From Brevundimonas diminuta (GTDB lineage: Bacteria; Pseudomonadota; Alphaproteobacteria; Caulobacterales; Caulobacteraceae): a stretch of DNA of 64,000 nt. Positions 52,572-60,698 of the stretch are shown in pieces (position 1 is the first letter of the stretch; each line of letters begins with the position of its first letter). The notes beneath the pieces were generated by a model. The model had not been told where the DNA came from. It saw only the letters and a program-made list of their open reading frames with translations, and did not search any database. The DNA lies in the NCBI RefSeq assembly GCF_022654015.1, contig NZ_CP073063.1:1736001-1800000 (forward strand), read 5' to 3'. Position numbers and translations under genes: made by a program.

Positions 52572-54065
52572 TCAGGGGCCGACGTCGTCCGCATCGGCGC
52601 GCCGGTCGTCGGGCCGCGGCAGGTGCAGGGCGATACCCAACGCTTCCGCCAGACGGGTGTCGCGACGATAGATGTCATCGCGAAAGGCGACGCGGCCCTG
52701 GCCGTCCAGGAAGGCGGTCCAGTACAGCAGGCGCACGTCGATCGGCCGACCGGTCGCCACCCGGACGGTCTGGCCGCTGTCCAGCGCGGCGTCGAAGCGG
52801 GCGAGCCTTTCGGGGTCCGGCGCCAGCAGAAGGCGGGCGAAGCCGACCGCGTCCTGCACCCGCACGCAGCCGTGGCTGAGATGGCGGAAGCTTTGATTGA
52901 ACGCGCCCCGCGACGGGGTGTCGTGCAGGAAGATGGCGTAGCTGTCCTGAAGCTCGAACTTGACCTGGCCCAGGGCGGCGTTCGGGCCGGCGCGCTGAAC
53001 CACCATGCCGTTCTGGATCGTCATGTTGTTCGCCCGCATATAGGCGGCGCCGCGCGGCAGGATCTCGCGCTGGGCGATGGAGGTCGGGACCGTCCAGGGC
53101 GGATTGGCGACGACCGAGGCGAAGGGCCGTTCGAGGCTGGGCGTCGCATTGTCCGCGTCTCCCGTCACGACCCGCATCGAATGCACGGGCCGACCGTCCT
53201 TCCAGTAGACCATGATGGAGGCGGCGGTGTTCACCTCGATCCGCTCCGGGGCGACGTCCCGCTTCAGCCAACGGCGGCGTTCCAGATTGAGCGCGATCTG
53301 GCGCGCGCGGGCCTCGGCCGAAATCGACAGCGCCCGCTGGGTCGCCGGGCCGATGCGGGCGTCCGCTTCCAGGCCGTGGCGCACCTGGAACGCCCGAACG
53401 GCCTCTTGCAGAACGGAGCCGTATTCACCGCCAGACGGGCCGACCATCGCGGCGGCGGCGTCGCTCAGATCGCCTTCCACCCGAAGGCGCGGCAGGAGGG
53501 CGGGAAGGCGGGGATCGGACGCAAACGGTTCGATCGTCGCGCCCAGGGCAAAGGGCGGCCAACCGCCGCGGTCGGCGATGGCGCGATAGCGAAGGAAGCC
53601 GTCGCACAGGCCCTGATAGCCGCGGTCCTGAGGCGCAAGGCCCGCCATCGTCTCGGCCAACGTTCCGTCGTCGACCGCCGTCGCCAGCAGCGGCGGCGTA
53701 TCGACCTGGTTGCGACCCATCTCCCAAAGGGTCTCGACGGATGCCGGGTCGACCCGGCCATGAGCGAGCGCCTCGGCCAGGGTCAGGACGGCCTGGGTCA
53801 GTTCGGCTTCGCTCAGGGCGAGACCGTCGGGCGCCGACAGCCCGTGGCGGTCCGCCAGAGCCAGGGCGTCCATGGCTTGCCGGCGGGCTGGCCCCGCCCA
53901 GGCGGGGCGTCCGCCGCGGGCGGCGTAGAAGGCTATGGTCAGGGCAGTGATGTCAAAGGCGGCGGGCGCGGGTACTGCTCGCGCCGCCGTCGAAACCCAA
54001 AGCGGCGCCGCGGCCGCCGCGAGCAGGTGTCGGCGGTTCAGGGTGAAGGAGCGACGGTTGGCCAT
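52572..54065 (-). CDS. L,D-transpeptidase (YcbB-like)
   Basis: 497 aa. The N-terminus has a signal sequence with an RR pair (NRRHLLAAAAAPLWVSTAARA), perhaps Tat-type. A peptidoglycan-binding domain is near residues 230-270 (EAVRAFQVRHGLEADARIG). The YkuD catalytic domain follows, with LSHGCVRVQDAVGF (active-site Cys). It would make 3-3 peptidoglycan crosslinks in the periplasm. A PmrA-type box lies 23 bp upstream of the start, suggesting control by the two-component system at 62650. Confidence 0.9.
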   Translation of the reverse strand: MANRRSFTLNRRHLLAAAAAPLWVSTAARAVPAPAAFDITALTIAFYAARGGRPAWAGPARRQAMDALALADRHGLSAPDGLALSEAELTQAVLTLAEALAHGRVDPASVETLWEMGRNQVDTPPLLATAVDDGTLAETMAGLAPQDRGYQGLCDGFLRYRAIADRGGWPPFALGATIEPFASDPRLPALLPRLRVEGDLSDAAAAMVGPSGGEYGSVLQEAVRAFQVRHGLEADARIGPATQRALSISAEARARQIALNLERRRWLKRDVAPERIEVNTAASIMVYWKDGRPVHSMRVVTGDADNATPSLERPFASVVANPPWTVPTSIAQREILPRGAAYMRANNMTIQNGMVVQRAGPNAALGQVKFELQDSYAIFLHDTPSRGAFNQSFRHLSHGCVRVQDAVGFARLLLAPDPERLARFDAALDSGQTVRVATGRPIDVRLLYWTAFLDGQGRVAFRDDIYRRDTRLAEALGIALHLPRPDDRRADADDVGP

Positions 54066-54088
54066 GCCGCCGACACCGCAGGGTACAC

Positions 54089-54105
54089 CTTAAGGCAGGC
54101 TTAAG
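54089..54105. promoter_or_regulatory. PmrA-type box upstream of the L,D-transpeptidase gene
   Basis: CTTAAG-GCAGG-CTTAAG, the direct hexamer repeat with 5-bp spacing bound by PmrA/QseB-like regulators. It ends 23 bp before the transpeptidase start and overlaps the stop codon of the gene upstream. The same box is in the dsbD/response-regulator promoter. Confidence 0.7.
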
Positions 54106-54874
54106 GTTGGCCGGTCCGCCAGCCCCAACGCGCGAAGATGGCGGCCCCCTCGTCGGACTTCAAAAAGTCGAGGAAGGGCTGGGCGTCGGCGTCCTGGCGG
54201 CCGGTCTCGGTCACAACGGCACCAGCGTCGCGGTAGATGCGGTAGGGCTCTTCGACCTCGACCACATCAGCGAGGTCCGGATTGGCGACCTGCCAGATGC
54301 CCCAGATGATCCAGGCGTCCAGCGTCGGGTCGTCGATCCAGGCTTGTCGGGCCTCGGCGCTGTTGCGGGCGTAGACGACGATGTTGCGACGCAGGGCGCG
54401 CACCTTGGCGATGTCGCCGGTGCGACCGGCCATATCTTCCCACAGGCCGTTCTGGCCCGCGCCGTTGACGACCAGGACTCGGCGACCCGGCTGGAAAAGA
54501 TCCTCCAGGCCGCCGATGCCGTTCGGATTTCCCGGCCGCACGAGGATAGAGGACGTTCGCAGATAGAGCGGCTCGACCGCCTCGGCGCGGATGCGGCCCT
54601 CCAGAGCGCTGACGAAGTCGGTCATCATCGTCTCGGAGCCGGAGAAGATCAGGTCGCCGTCCGCCTTGGCCTGGTCCAGCCATTGGGGTGTGGGTCCGGC
54701 GACCACGGCCACAGCGCGACCGGTGCGCGCCTCATAGGCCTTCGCCGCTTCGCGCATGGCGGGGGCGGGGCCGCCGGGACCGTAGACATGAAGAGGATCG
54801 GCGGGCGTCTGGGCGTGGGTGGCCAGGGCCGTTGCGCTCAATAGGGCGGCCAACGCCAGTGTGGACAGACGCAT
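54101..54874 (-). CDS. Periplasmic solute-binding protein (molybdate/anion type)
   Basis: 257 aa from the ATG at 54874, which overlaps the previous stop and has AGGAGAA upstream. The signal peptide ends at ALATHAQ. LHVYGPGGPAPAMREAAKAY and the later VNGAGQNGLWEDMAG fit the ModA-like two-lobed anion-binding family. No ABC permease or ATPase is adjacent, so it may be an orphan binding protein; sulfur or molybdate oxyanions are plausible ligands. It is in one transcript with the second peroxiredoxin and dioxygenase. Confidence 0.8.
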   Translation of the reverse strand: MRLSTLALAALLSATALATHAQTPADPLHVYGPGGPAPAMREAAKAYEARTGRAVAVVAGPTPQWLDQAKADGDLIFSGSETMMTDFVSALEGRIRAEAVEPLYLRTSSILVRPGNPNGIGGLEDLFQPGRRVLVVNGAGQNGLWEDMAGRTGDIAKVRALRRNIVVYARNSAEARQAWIDDPTLDAWIIWGIWQVANPDLADVVEVEEPYRIYRDAGAVVTETGRQDADAQPFLDFLKSDEGAAIFARWGWRTGQP

Positions 54875-55773
54875 CAAGAGTTCTCCTGGGGCGTAGCGAA
54901 GTGATTGGCGGGGATCTTGAAATATACCCGCCCGTCCGGCGCGGCCGGCGGCAGCACCCCGCCGCGGATGTTCACCTGAAGTGCGTAGAGCATCAGGTTC
55001 GGCAAGGGCAGGGTGGCGTCCCGGCCGTCGCGAAGCCGCACGAAATCCGCCTCTCCGCGTCCGCCGCCGACATGGATGTTGTCCGCCTTCTGCTCTCTCA
55101 CGGTGCTGAAGCAGGCGGGCTCGCGGCCATCGGGACCGTAGTCGTGGCCGACGAAGACGCCGGTCTCCTGGGGCAGGGCCAGGATGTCCTGGATGCTTCG
55201 ATAGAGGGCCTTGGAGTCGCCGCCCGGAAAGTCGGCGCGCGAAGTGCCGGCATAGGGCATCATCAGGGTGTCGTGGACGAACGCGTTGCCGCCGATCACA
55301 TAGGTGATGGACGCCAGGGTGTGGCCTGGGGAGAAGATGACCCGCCCCGGCAGGTCGCCGACAGCAAACGTATCACCGGCCTTGAAGAGGCGGTCCCACT
55401 GGCGCCCGTCGGCCGGGAAGTCGTTGTCCAGGCCGTAGATGTCCTTCCACAGCTTTTGGACGCCGATGACTTTTTCGCCGATCGCAGTGGGGGCCTCCAG
55501 CTTCTCGTTGAGGTAGGGCGCGGCGGAGAAGTGGTCGGCGTGGGGATGGGTGTCCAGCAGCCATTCGACGGTCAGGCCTTCCGCCTTGACGTAGTCCAGG
55601 ATGGCGTCGGCGTTGCGGGTCGAGGTCGCCGCCGCCTTCTCGTCGAAATCCCAGACCGGATCGATGATCGCGCATTTGCGGCTGACCGGGTCGGAGACGA
55701 CATATTGCCAACTGCCGGTCTTCTTGTCGTGGAGCGCCGCGATGCGCGCTCCGCCGTGGTCGATGATCTGCAT
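54874..55773 (-). CDS. MBL-fold persulfide dioxygenase-like protein, second copy
   Basis: 299 aa from the ATG at 55773. THPHADHFSAAPYL, FSPGHTLASITYV and MPYAGTSRADFPGGD are the same motifs as in the 50026-50967 protein, though the N-terminus is shorter. It is presumed to oxidise persulfides or sulfane sulfur. It lies 64 bp after the second peroxiredoxin gene and overlaps the solute-binding gene. Confidence 0.9.
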   Translation of the reverse strand: MQIIDHGGARIAALHDKKTGSWQYVVSDPVSRKCAIIDPVWDFDEKAAATSTRNADAILDYVKAEGLTVEWLLDTHPHADHFSAAPYLNEKLEAPTAIGEKVIGVQKLWKDIYGLDNDFPADGRQWDRLFKAGDTFAVGDLPGRVIFSPGHTLASITYVIGGNAFVHDTLMMPYAGTSRADFPGGDSKALYRSIQDILALPQETGVFVGHDYGPDGREPACFSTVREQKADNIHVGGGRGEADFVRLRDGRDATLPLPNLMLYALQVNIRGGVLPPAAPDGRVYFKIPANHFATPQENS

Positions 55774-55837
55774 GAAGGCTCCGTTTGGTTTGCGAAGAAA
55801 AGGGCCGGACCGCTTGCGCGGCCCGGCCAGCGTCCGA

Positions 55838-56488
55838 TCAGGCGGCTTTCGGGGCGTCGGGGAGGTCGCGCGTCGAGAAATACCAGTCGGTGTAGACGTA
55901 ACCCTCGGAGGCGCGGGCCTCAGCCGCCTCGGCGGTCTTGGGTGGGGGGACAATGGCCGGTTGGCCAGGGCGCCAGTTCTCAGGCGTCGCGACCCCGTTG
56001 GCGTCGGACGCCTGGAGCGCGGTGAGCAGCCGAACGAACTCTTCGATGCTGCGGCCATTGCTCATGGGATAGTAGACCATGGCGCGCAGCTTGCCTTCCG
56101 GATCGATCAGGAAGGTGGCGCGAACAGCCGAGGTGTCGGCCGCCCCGGAGTGGATCATCCCGTAGGCCTGGGCCACCTCCATCTTCAGATCCTCGATGAT
56201 GGGGAAGGGGATTTCGACGCCGAACTTCTCCTTGATGTTCCGGGTCCAGGCCAGGTGCGAGAAGATGCTGTCGATCGAGAGCCCCAGGAGCTCGCAGTTC
56301 ATCGCAGCGAATTCATCCGCGTGCTTGGCGAAGCCGATGAACTCGGTCGTGCAGACCGGGGTGAAGTCCGACGGGTGGGAGAAGAGGATCAGCCATTTGC
56401 CGCGGTAATCGGCCAGGCTGCGATCCCCGTGCGTGGTGCGGGCGTGAAAGTCGGGGGCGGGTTCGTTGAGGCGGGGCAGTCCGGTCAT
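55838..56488 (-). CDS. Peroxiredoxin (1-Cys Prx6-like), second copy
   Basis: 216 aa from the ATG at 56488 (AAGGAGACATCGAC upstream). FSHPSDFTPVCTTEF holds the peroxidatic Cys; the C-terminal part (VYYPMSNGRSIEEFVRLL) is Prx6-like. It is similar throughout to the 51072 protein, so the prx-dioxygenase pairing occurs twice. The candidate operator site 2 is directly upstream. Confidence 0.93.
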   Translation of the reverse strand: MTGLPRLNEPAPDFHARTTHGDRSLADYRGKWLILFSHPSDFTPVCTTEFIGFAKHADEFAAMNCELLGLSIDSIFSHLAWTRNIKEKFGVEIPFPIIEDLKMEVAQAYGMIHSGAADTSAVRATFLIDPEGKLRAMVYYPMSNGRSIEEFVRLLTALQASDANGVATPENWRPGQPAIVPPPKTAEAAEARASEGYVYTDWYFSTRDLPDAPKAA

Positions 56489-56515
56489 GTCGATGTCTCC
56501 TTCAGACGCCCCATT

Positions 56516-56550
56516 GAACACTTACATACACACTTACACAAACTAATAGT
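56516..56550 (-). promoter_or_regulatory. Candidate persulfide-sensor operator, site 2
   Basis: On the minus strand TTAGTTTGTGTAAGTGTGTA and the bases after it match site 1 (51008-51036). It lies ~30-60 bp upstream of the second peroxiredoxin start, in the same orientation relative to the gene as site 1. Its ACTTACA direct repeat adds internal symmetry. Confidence 0.55.
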
Positions 56551-56587
56551 TCTTATGGCGAGGGAAGGTTCCGCCTATGCCGAGCCG

Positions 56588-57112
56588 TCAGTTCACAACC
56601 AGGGCATATCCGGCCTGTTGAAGGTGGATGACCGTCATCAGGGCGGCGAGATCAACGCTCACGCCCGGTGCGAGGTCGGCTTGCGCGATGCCGTTCCCCG
56701 CCATGGCCTGGCCGCACAGCCGAACCTGGACGCCGGCGGCGATGAGGCTGCGGATCAGGGCGCTGTTGGGATTGGCGTCGCCCTTGCCACGCGCGGCCCA
56801 GGCGGCGTCGGACAGGACCGCAGGGGTGGCGGCGCCGTGCAGGACGACCACGATCTGACGATGGTCGGCGTCCACGCCGCCCGCCGCCAGCATATTCGCC
56901 AGCCGCGCAACGCGATCCAGTCCCTTCAGCGGCCTGTCGTCCGGACCGCCCTGGGACACGTCGAAGATGACCCGATAGACGCGCGACGGATCCGGCTGTT
57001 CGCCGGCCTCGGGCAGGGGCTTGAAGCCGCCGAAGCCTGAAACAGCCTGGGCGAAGCTTGGGGAGGCCGCCAGGGAGGCGGCCAGGGACAGGGCGAGGAG
57101 GAGGGTTTTCAT
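56588..57112 (-). CDS. Exported DsrE/F-like protein
   Basis: 174 aa from the ATG at 57112. The signal peptide is MKTLLLALSLAASLAASPSF with cleavage near AQA. The mature part has VVVLHGAATPAVLSD and VQVRLCGQAMAGNGI, typical of DsrE-like sulfur-handling folds with a single conserved Cys. It is likely to bind or transfer sulfane sulfur in the periplasm. It is the last gene of the leftward dsbD operon. Confidence 0.85.
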   Translation of the reverse strand: MKTLLLALSLAASLAASPSFAQAVSGFGGFKPLPEAGEQPDPSRVYRVIFDVSQGGPDDRPLKGLDRVARLANMLAAGGVDADHRQIVVVLHGAATPAVLSDAAWAARGKGDANPNSALIRSLIAAGVQVRLCGQAMAGNGIAQADLAPGVSVDLAALMTVIHLQQAGYALVVN

Positions 57113-57141
57113 GGCGGGTTCCGGTGTGCGGGCGCTGGGGG

Positions 57142-57759
57142 TCAGGAACGGCGGGCGACGAGATCGATCAGGGCGGACCGGCCGCTGTGGCCGGCGCCTT
57201 CGGAGACGTCGCTGTCGTGGCTTTTCAGATGCAGGATGTCGAAGTCGGCGAAGGCGTCGCGGAGCAGCGCCTCGGTGTAGAGGTTCTCGACCTGCCCCGG
57301 ACCGCCCGTTCCATAGGGGATCTGTTCTGGCCGATAGCCCTGCATCAGGATCAGGCCGCCAGGCTTCACCGCCGCCTTCATACGCTCGAAAATTCGGTCG
57401 CGTCGGGCAGGCGGGGCGAACTGAATGAAGACGGCGACCACGACGTCGAACGCATCTTGCGGCCAGGCGCAGGTCTCGAGGTCCGCCAACTGGGCGTCCA
57501 GTGTGACGCCGCGTCGCTCGGCCAGGGCGCACGCCTTCTCGATCGCGCGTGGGGCTATGTCCGTGGTGGTGACAGTCAGGCCCTGTTCGGCCAGCCATAC
57601 GCCGTTTCGTCCCTCGCCGTCGGCGACCGCCAGAGCGGTCATGCCGGGCTGGAGTCGCGCGACCTGAGCAGCCAGGAAGGCGTTGGGCGCCTCGCCGAAC
57701 AGATAGTCCTGGCGATCGTAGCGGCTGTTCCAGAAGTCGCGGGCGGCGACGGAGTCCAT
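57142..57759 (-). CDS. Class I SAM-dependent methyltransferase
   Basis: 205 aa. DFWNSRYDRQDYLFGEAPN at the N-terminus and ALAVADGEGRNGVWLAEQG are typical of the TehB/thiopurine-type methyltransferases that act on chalcogen compounds. The SAM motif carries ADGEGRN and the acidic TTTDIAP. It is 11 bp after the 5'-nucleotidase-like gene and 29 bp before the DsrE-like gene. Methylation of sulfide or selenium/tellurium species is plausible but unproven. Confidence 0.85.
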   Translation of the reverse strand: MDSVAARDFWNSRYDRQDYLFGEAPNAFLAAQVARLQPGMTALAVADGEGRNGVWLAEQGLTVTTTDIAPRAIEKACALAERRGVTLDAQLADLETCAWPQDAFDVVVAVFIQFAPPARRDRIFERMKAAVKPGGLILMQGYRPEQIPYGTGGPGQVENLYTEALLRDAFADFDILHLKSHDSDVSEGAGHSGRSALIDLVARRS

Positions 57760-57770
57760 AAGGTGTTCCT

Positions 57771-59198
57771 TCAGATGATAAGGACGCTGGCGGGCAGTTC
57801 GGTCTCGCCAGGCGTATGCTCGGCGAACCAGGATTCAAGCGCGCCCACAGCGTCGATGTCGAGCGTCCGGCGGTCCCGCCCGTAATGTTCGGGCACGCCC
57901 TGGGCGGTGACGAAGGCCACCGGATAGTCCGCCTCCGGCTCGACAGGGCGGTCCCCGACCAGCAGACGATCAAGGCGCTGTCCCTTCGGATTCTCGAGCT
58001 TCACGAAGGCCGTCAGACCCCGGCAGCGCTTGATGTAGCCGCCCATCTGCGCGTAGGGGTCGGCGGCGAAGGTGCGCTCCAGATTCTCTTCCAGCATCGC
58101 TTTCAACTCGGCCCCGGTCAGCGTCGTGCGCGAGATCGGCGGATTCATCGGCGCCATATTGTAGAGGTCGCCCAGAGTGACCGGACCCGGCGCGACCGGC
58201 GCGCCGTAGCGCCAGCCGTTCGAGAAGGCGATGTCCACGCCCGCCGCCTGCGCTGCCGCCGCCAGCAGGACGTCGTCCATCGGCGCGCTGGCCATGGCGT
58301 AGCGGTGGAGAGGAATGGCGGTGCGGCCGACGATGCGCGCCAGACGCTCGCGCTCGGGTGCCAGGGCCGTCTCCACCAGGCCGGCGACTTGATCGTCTTG
58401 GGGGCCAGCGTCCACGGCTACGAGCCGATGGCGACGCAGGGACACGCGGCCCTCTGCAATCTCCAGATCCAGCCGGCCGATATAGGCGCCGTGGCAGCCG
58501 GACTGGATGATCAGGGTGTCGCCGACGCGGGCCGGTTCGTGCAGGCGGTTATGGGTATGACCGCTCAGGATCACGTCGATGCCCGGCGTTTCGGCGGCCA
58601 GCTTGAGATCCTGCGGAAAGCCCAGGTGCGACAGCAGGACGACCAGATCGACCTTTTCCTCGCGGAGCTGGTGCAGTTGCTCGCGGGCTTCGGCCACACC
58701 CATTTCAAACCGCACGCCTTCGGAGAAGGCGGGGGGCATGGTCTTGTCGACGATGGGGCAGGCCAGGCCGATCACGCCGATTTTCAGACCGCCGCGCTCG
58801 AACACCCATCGCCCGTCGAACACCGGCGCGCCGTCATCCTTGCGGAAGACATTGGCGGCCAGGACGGGATAATCCAGTCCCGCCGCCAACGCCTTGAACC
58901 CCGCCGGGCCATAGGCGAACTCCCAGTGCGCCGTCATGGCGTCGATCTTCAGGGCGTTCATGATCGGAACCAGCGCCTCGCCCCGGCTGCCCACGGCGAC
59001 CCGCGTGCCATGGAAGGTGTCGCCGTTGTCCAGGGTCAGGCATGGACCTTCGGCGCGCGCCTCTTCGAAGAGGCGCGCGATGCGGGCGACCCCGCCCAGC
59101 CGTTCGAACCGCCAGCCGCCTTCGGTGCGCACCAGTTCGGGATGCGGCTCGAGATAGCCGTGCAGGTCGTTCAGCTGGAGCAGGGTCAGGGTGGTCAT
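57771..59198 (-). CDS. 5'-nucleotidase/SoxB-like metallophosphoesterase
   Basis: 475 aa. Metal-binding motifs are LQLNDLHGYLEPH at the N-terminus, LDNGDTFHGT, VLLSHLGF and ILSGHTHNRLH; the C-terminal 5'-nucleotidase domain includes NGWRYG. SoxB is the closest functional analogue in sulfur gene sets, but no other sox gene is near and no signal peptide is visible, so a cytoplasmic nucleotidase is also possible. It lies between the DsbA-like and methyltransferase genes with 8- and 11-bp gaps. Confidence 0.85.
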   Translation of the reverse strand: MTTLTLLQLNDLHGYLEPHPELVRTEGGWRFERLGGVARIARLFEEARAEGPCLTLDNGDTFHGTRVAVGSRGEALVPIMNALKIDAMTAHWEFAYGPAGFKALAAGLDYPVLAANVFRKDDGAPVFDGRWVFERGGLKIGVIGLACPIVDKTMPPAFSEGVRFEMGVAEAREQLHQLREEKVDLVVLLSHLGFPQDLKLAAETPGIDVILSGHTHNRLHEPARVGDTLIIQSGCHGAYIGRLDLEIAEGRVSLRRHRLVAVDAGPQDDQVAGLVETALAPERERLARIVGRTAIPLHRYAMASAPMDDVLLAAAAQAAGVDIAFSNGWRYGAPVAPGPVTLGDLYNMAPMNPPISRTTLTGAELKAMLEENLERTFAADPYAQMGGYIKRCRGLTAFVKLENPKGQRLDRLLVGDRPVEPEADYPVAFVTAQGVPEHYGRDRRTLDIDAVGALESWFAEHTPGETELPASVLII

Positions 59199-59206
59199 GG
59201 TCGGCC

Positions 59207-59881
59207 TCAGCGCAGCGGTTGTCCGGAGCGGATACGACCGATCACCGCTTCGAGTTGCGCCTGGGGCATGCCGCCGGGGATCAGATTGCCGTTGATGATG
59301 AAGGCGGGCGTGCCCTGCAGGGCCAAGGCCGCCGCTTCTCGGCCGTTTCGGTCCAGCACCGCGTCGATGTCAGCGCGGTGATCGGCCAGGTCCTGATTCA
59401 GGCGCGCCATGTCCACGCCGGCCGACTGGACCAGACGGGTGATGTCCGCCTGGTCGCCGATGCGCGACGGCGACAGCATGAAGGCGTTATGGACGGCCTC
59501 GTACTTGCCTTGGTAACCGGCGGCGAGGGCGGTCCGGGCGGCGGTCTCCGAGACGTCGCCGAAGATCGGCCAGTCCTTGTACAGGACGCGCACCTTGGGG
59601 TCCGCCTTCAGCAGGCCGTCGATCTCCGGCTGCATCTTCTTGCAGTAGGGGCAGTTGTAATCGACGAAGCCGATGATGGTCACATCGGCATTCTCGGCGC
59701 CTATGAAGGGCGCGGCGGGATCGCGAAGCAGGTCGTTAAAGCCGACCTGGGCGATGGCCGGCATGTCTTGTCCAGAGGCGGCGGAAGGGCTGGCGGGCGC
59801 CGCGCCGTTGTCGGCGTCGGCGGGGCCGCAGGCGGCGAGCGCCAGGACGGCGGCGAGGGCAGGGGCGAAGGTGCGGTTCAT
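59207..59881 (-). CDS. DsbA-family thiol:disulfide oxidoreductase (lipoprotein)
   Basis: 224 aa. The lipobox is LALAAC at residues 14-19. The thioredoxin-fold motif FVDYNCPYCKKM (CPYC) is followed by a helical insert and the cis-Pro loop GTPAFI near the C-terminus. It belongs to the DsbA/DsbG-like branch. It would be kept reduced by DsbD encoded upstream. Confidence 0.92.
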   Translation of the reverse strand: MNRTFAPALAAVLALAACGPADADNGAAPASPSAASGQDMPAIAQVGFNDLLRDPAAPFIGAENADVTIIGFVDYNCPYCKKMQPEIDGLLKADPKVRVLYKDWPIFGDVSETAARTALAAGYQGKYEAVHNAFMLSPSRIGDQADITRLVQSAGVDMARLNQDLADHRADIDAVLDRNGREAAALALQGTPAFIINGNLIPGGMPQAQLEAVIGRIRSGQPLR

Positions 59882-59903
59882 GGAAGCTCCGTGAGGCGAG
59901 GGG

Positions 59904-60698
59904 TCAGTGCAGACGCGCGATTTCCGTCGCGATCTGTTCGGGGGCGATTTCCCCCATGTGGGCCTTGGCTAGACGGCCGTCGGCGTGGAGGAACAGGGTC
60001 ACCGGAATGCCGGCCGTGCCGTAGTGGCGCGGCACCGCCATGGCCTCGTCGAACAGCACATGGTCGAGGGCCAGCCCCTGGCTCTGAAGAAAGGCCCGAA
60101 CGCCGGCTTCGCCCTCGCCCTGGTTGACGAAGAGGAAGCGCACATTCGGATGGGCTTTTTCGGCCTGGGCCAAAGCCGGCATCTCGCGCCGGCAGGGCGG
60201 GCACCAGGTGGCCCAGAGATTGATCACCGTGGGCCGGTCGCCCGGAGCGGATAGATTGACGGGCGGGGCGTCCATCGCGGCCAGCGTCAGGGCGGGCGGC
60301 GCCATGGGCTGCGTCGCCGAGGCCAACTGATGGGCGGTGGTCCAAACCAGGGCGCTGGCCAGCACAGGCGCAATGGCCCAGGCGCGTTCGCGCGTCGTGC
60401 GCAACAGCAGGATCGTGGTCAGGATCACGACCGGCGCGACCCAGATCCAGCTGAACCCGCCCTGCCAGATCGCGAGCGCTCGCCACGGGTCGGCCCCCAA
60501 ATACTCCCAGTGCGTCGCCACGTGACCGAGGCGGGCGGCGGCCAGACCGCCGAAGACCAGAACCGTGCTCCACAGGTTGAAGCGCGGGCTGACCCGGCTG
60601 GCGAGCAGTCCGGCGCCGATCATGAAGACGAACACGCCGGCGATTATGGCGAACCGCTCTCCCGACAGGACGAGCGGGCCCAGGGTGATGGCGTTCAT
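59904..60698 (-). CDS. Membrane-anchored TlpA-like thioredoxin
   Basis: 264 aa. The first ~125 residues contain four membrane helices resembling prolipoprotein-diacylglyceryl-transferase-like or DsbD-like helices. The C-terminal domain has LWATWCPPCRREMP (CPPC) and TAGIPVTLFL (cis-Pro). The ATG overlaps the dsbD stop (ATGA). It is likely to reduce periplasmic substrates using electrons from DsbD. Confidence 0.9.
   Translation of the reverse strand: MNAITLGPLVLSGERFAIIAGVFVFMIGAGLLASRVSPRFNLWSTVLVFGGLAAARLGHVATHWEYLGADPWRALAIWQGGFSWIWVAPVVILTTILLLRTTRERAWAIAPVLASALVWTTAHQLASATQPMAPPALTLAAMDAPPVNLSAPGDRPTVINLWATWCPPCRREMPALAQAEKAHPNVRFLFVNQGEGEAGVRAFLQSQGLALDHVLFDEAMAVPRHYGTAGIPVTLFLHADGRLAKAHMGEIAPEQIATEIARLH

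Noticed and set aside
57112..57973. N-terminal extension of the DsrE-like gene
   Set aside because: It would overlap the whole methyltransferase gene; the ATG at 57112 gives a proper signal peptide.
52623..59381. Long plus-strand open readings opposite the transpeptidase, dioxygenase and 5'-nucleotidase genes
   Set aside because: They are shadows of confidently identified minus-strand enzymes and have no recognisable domains.
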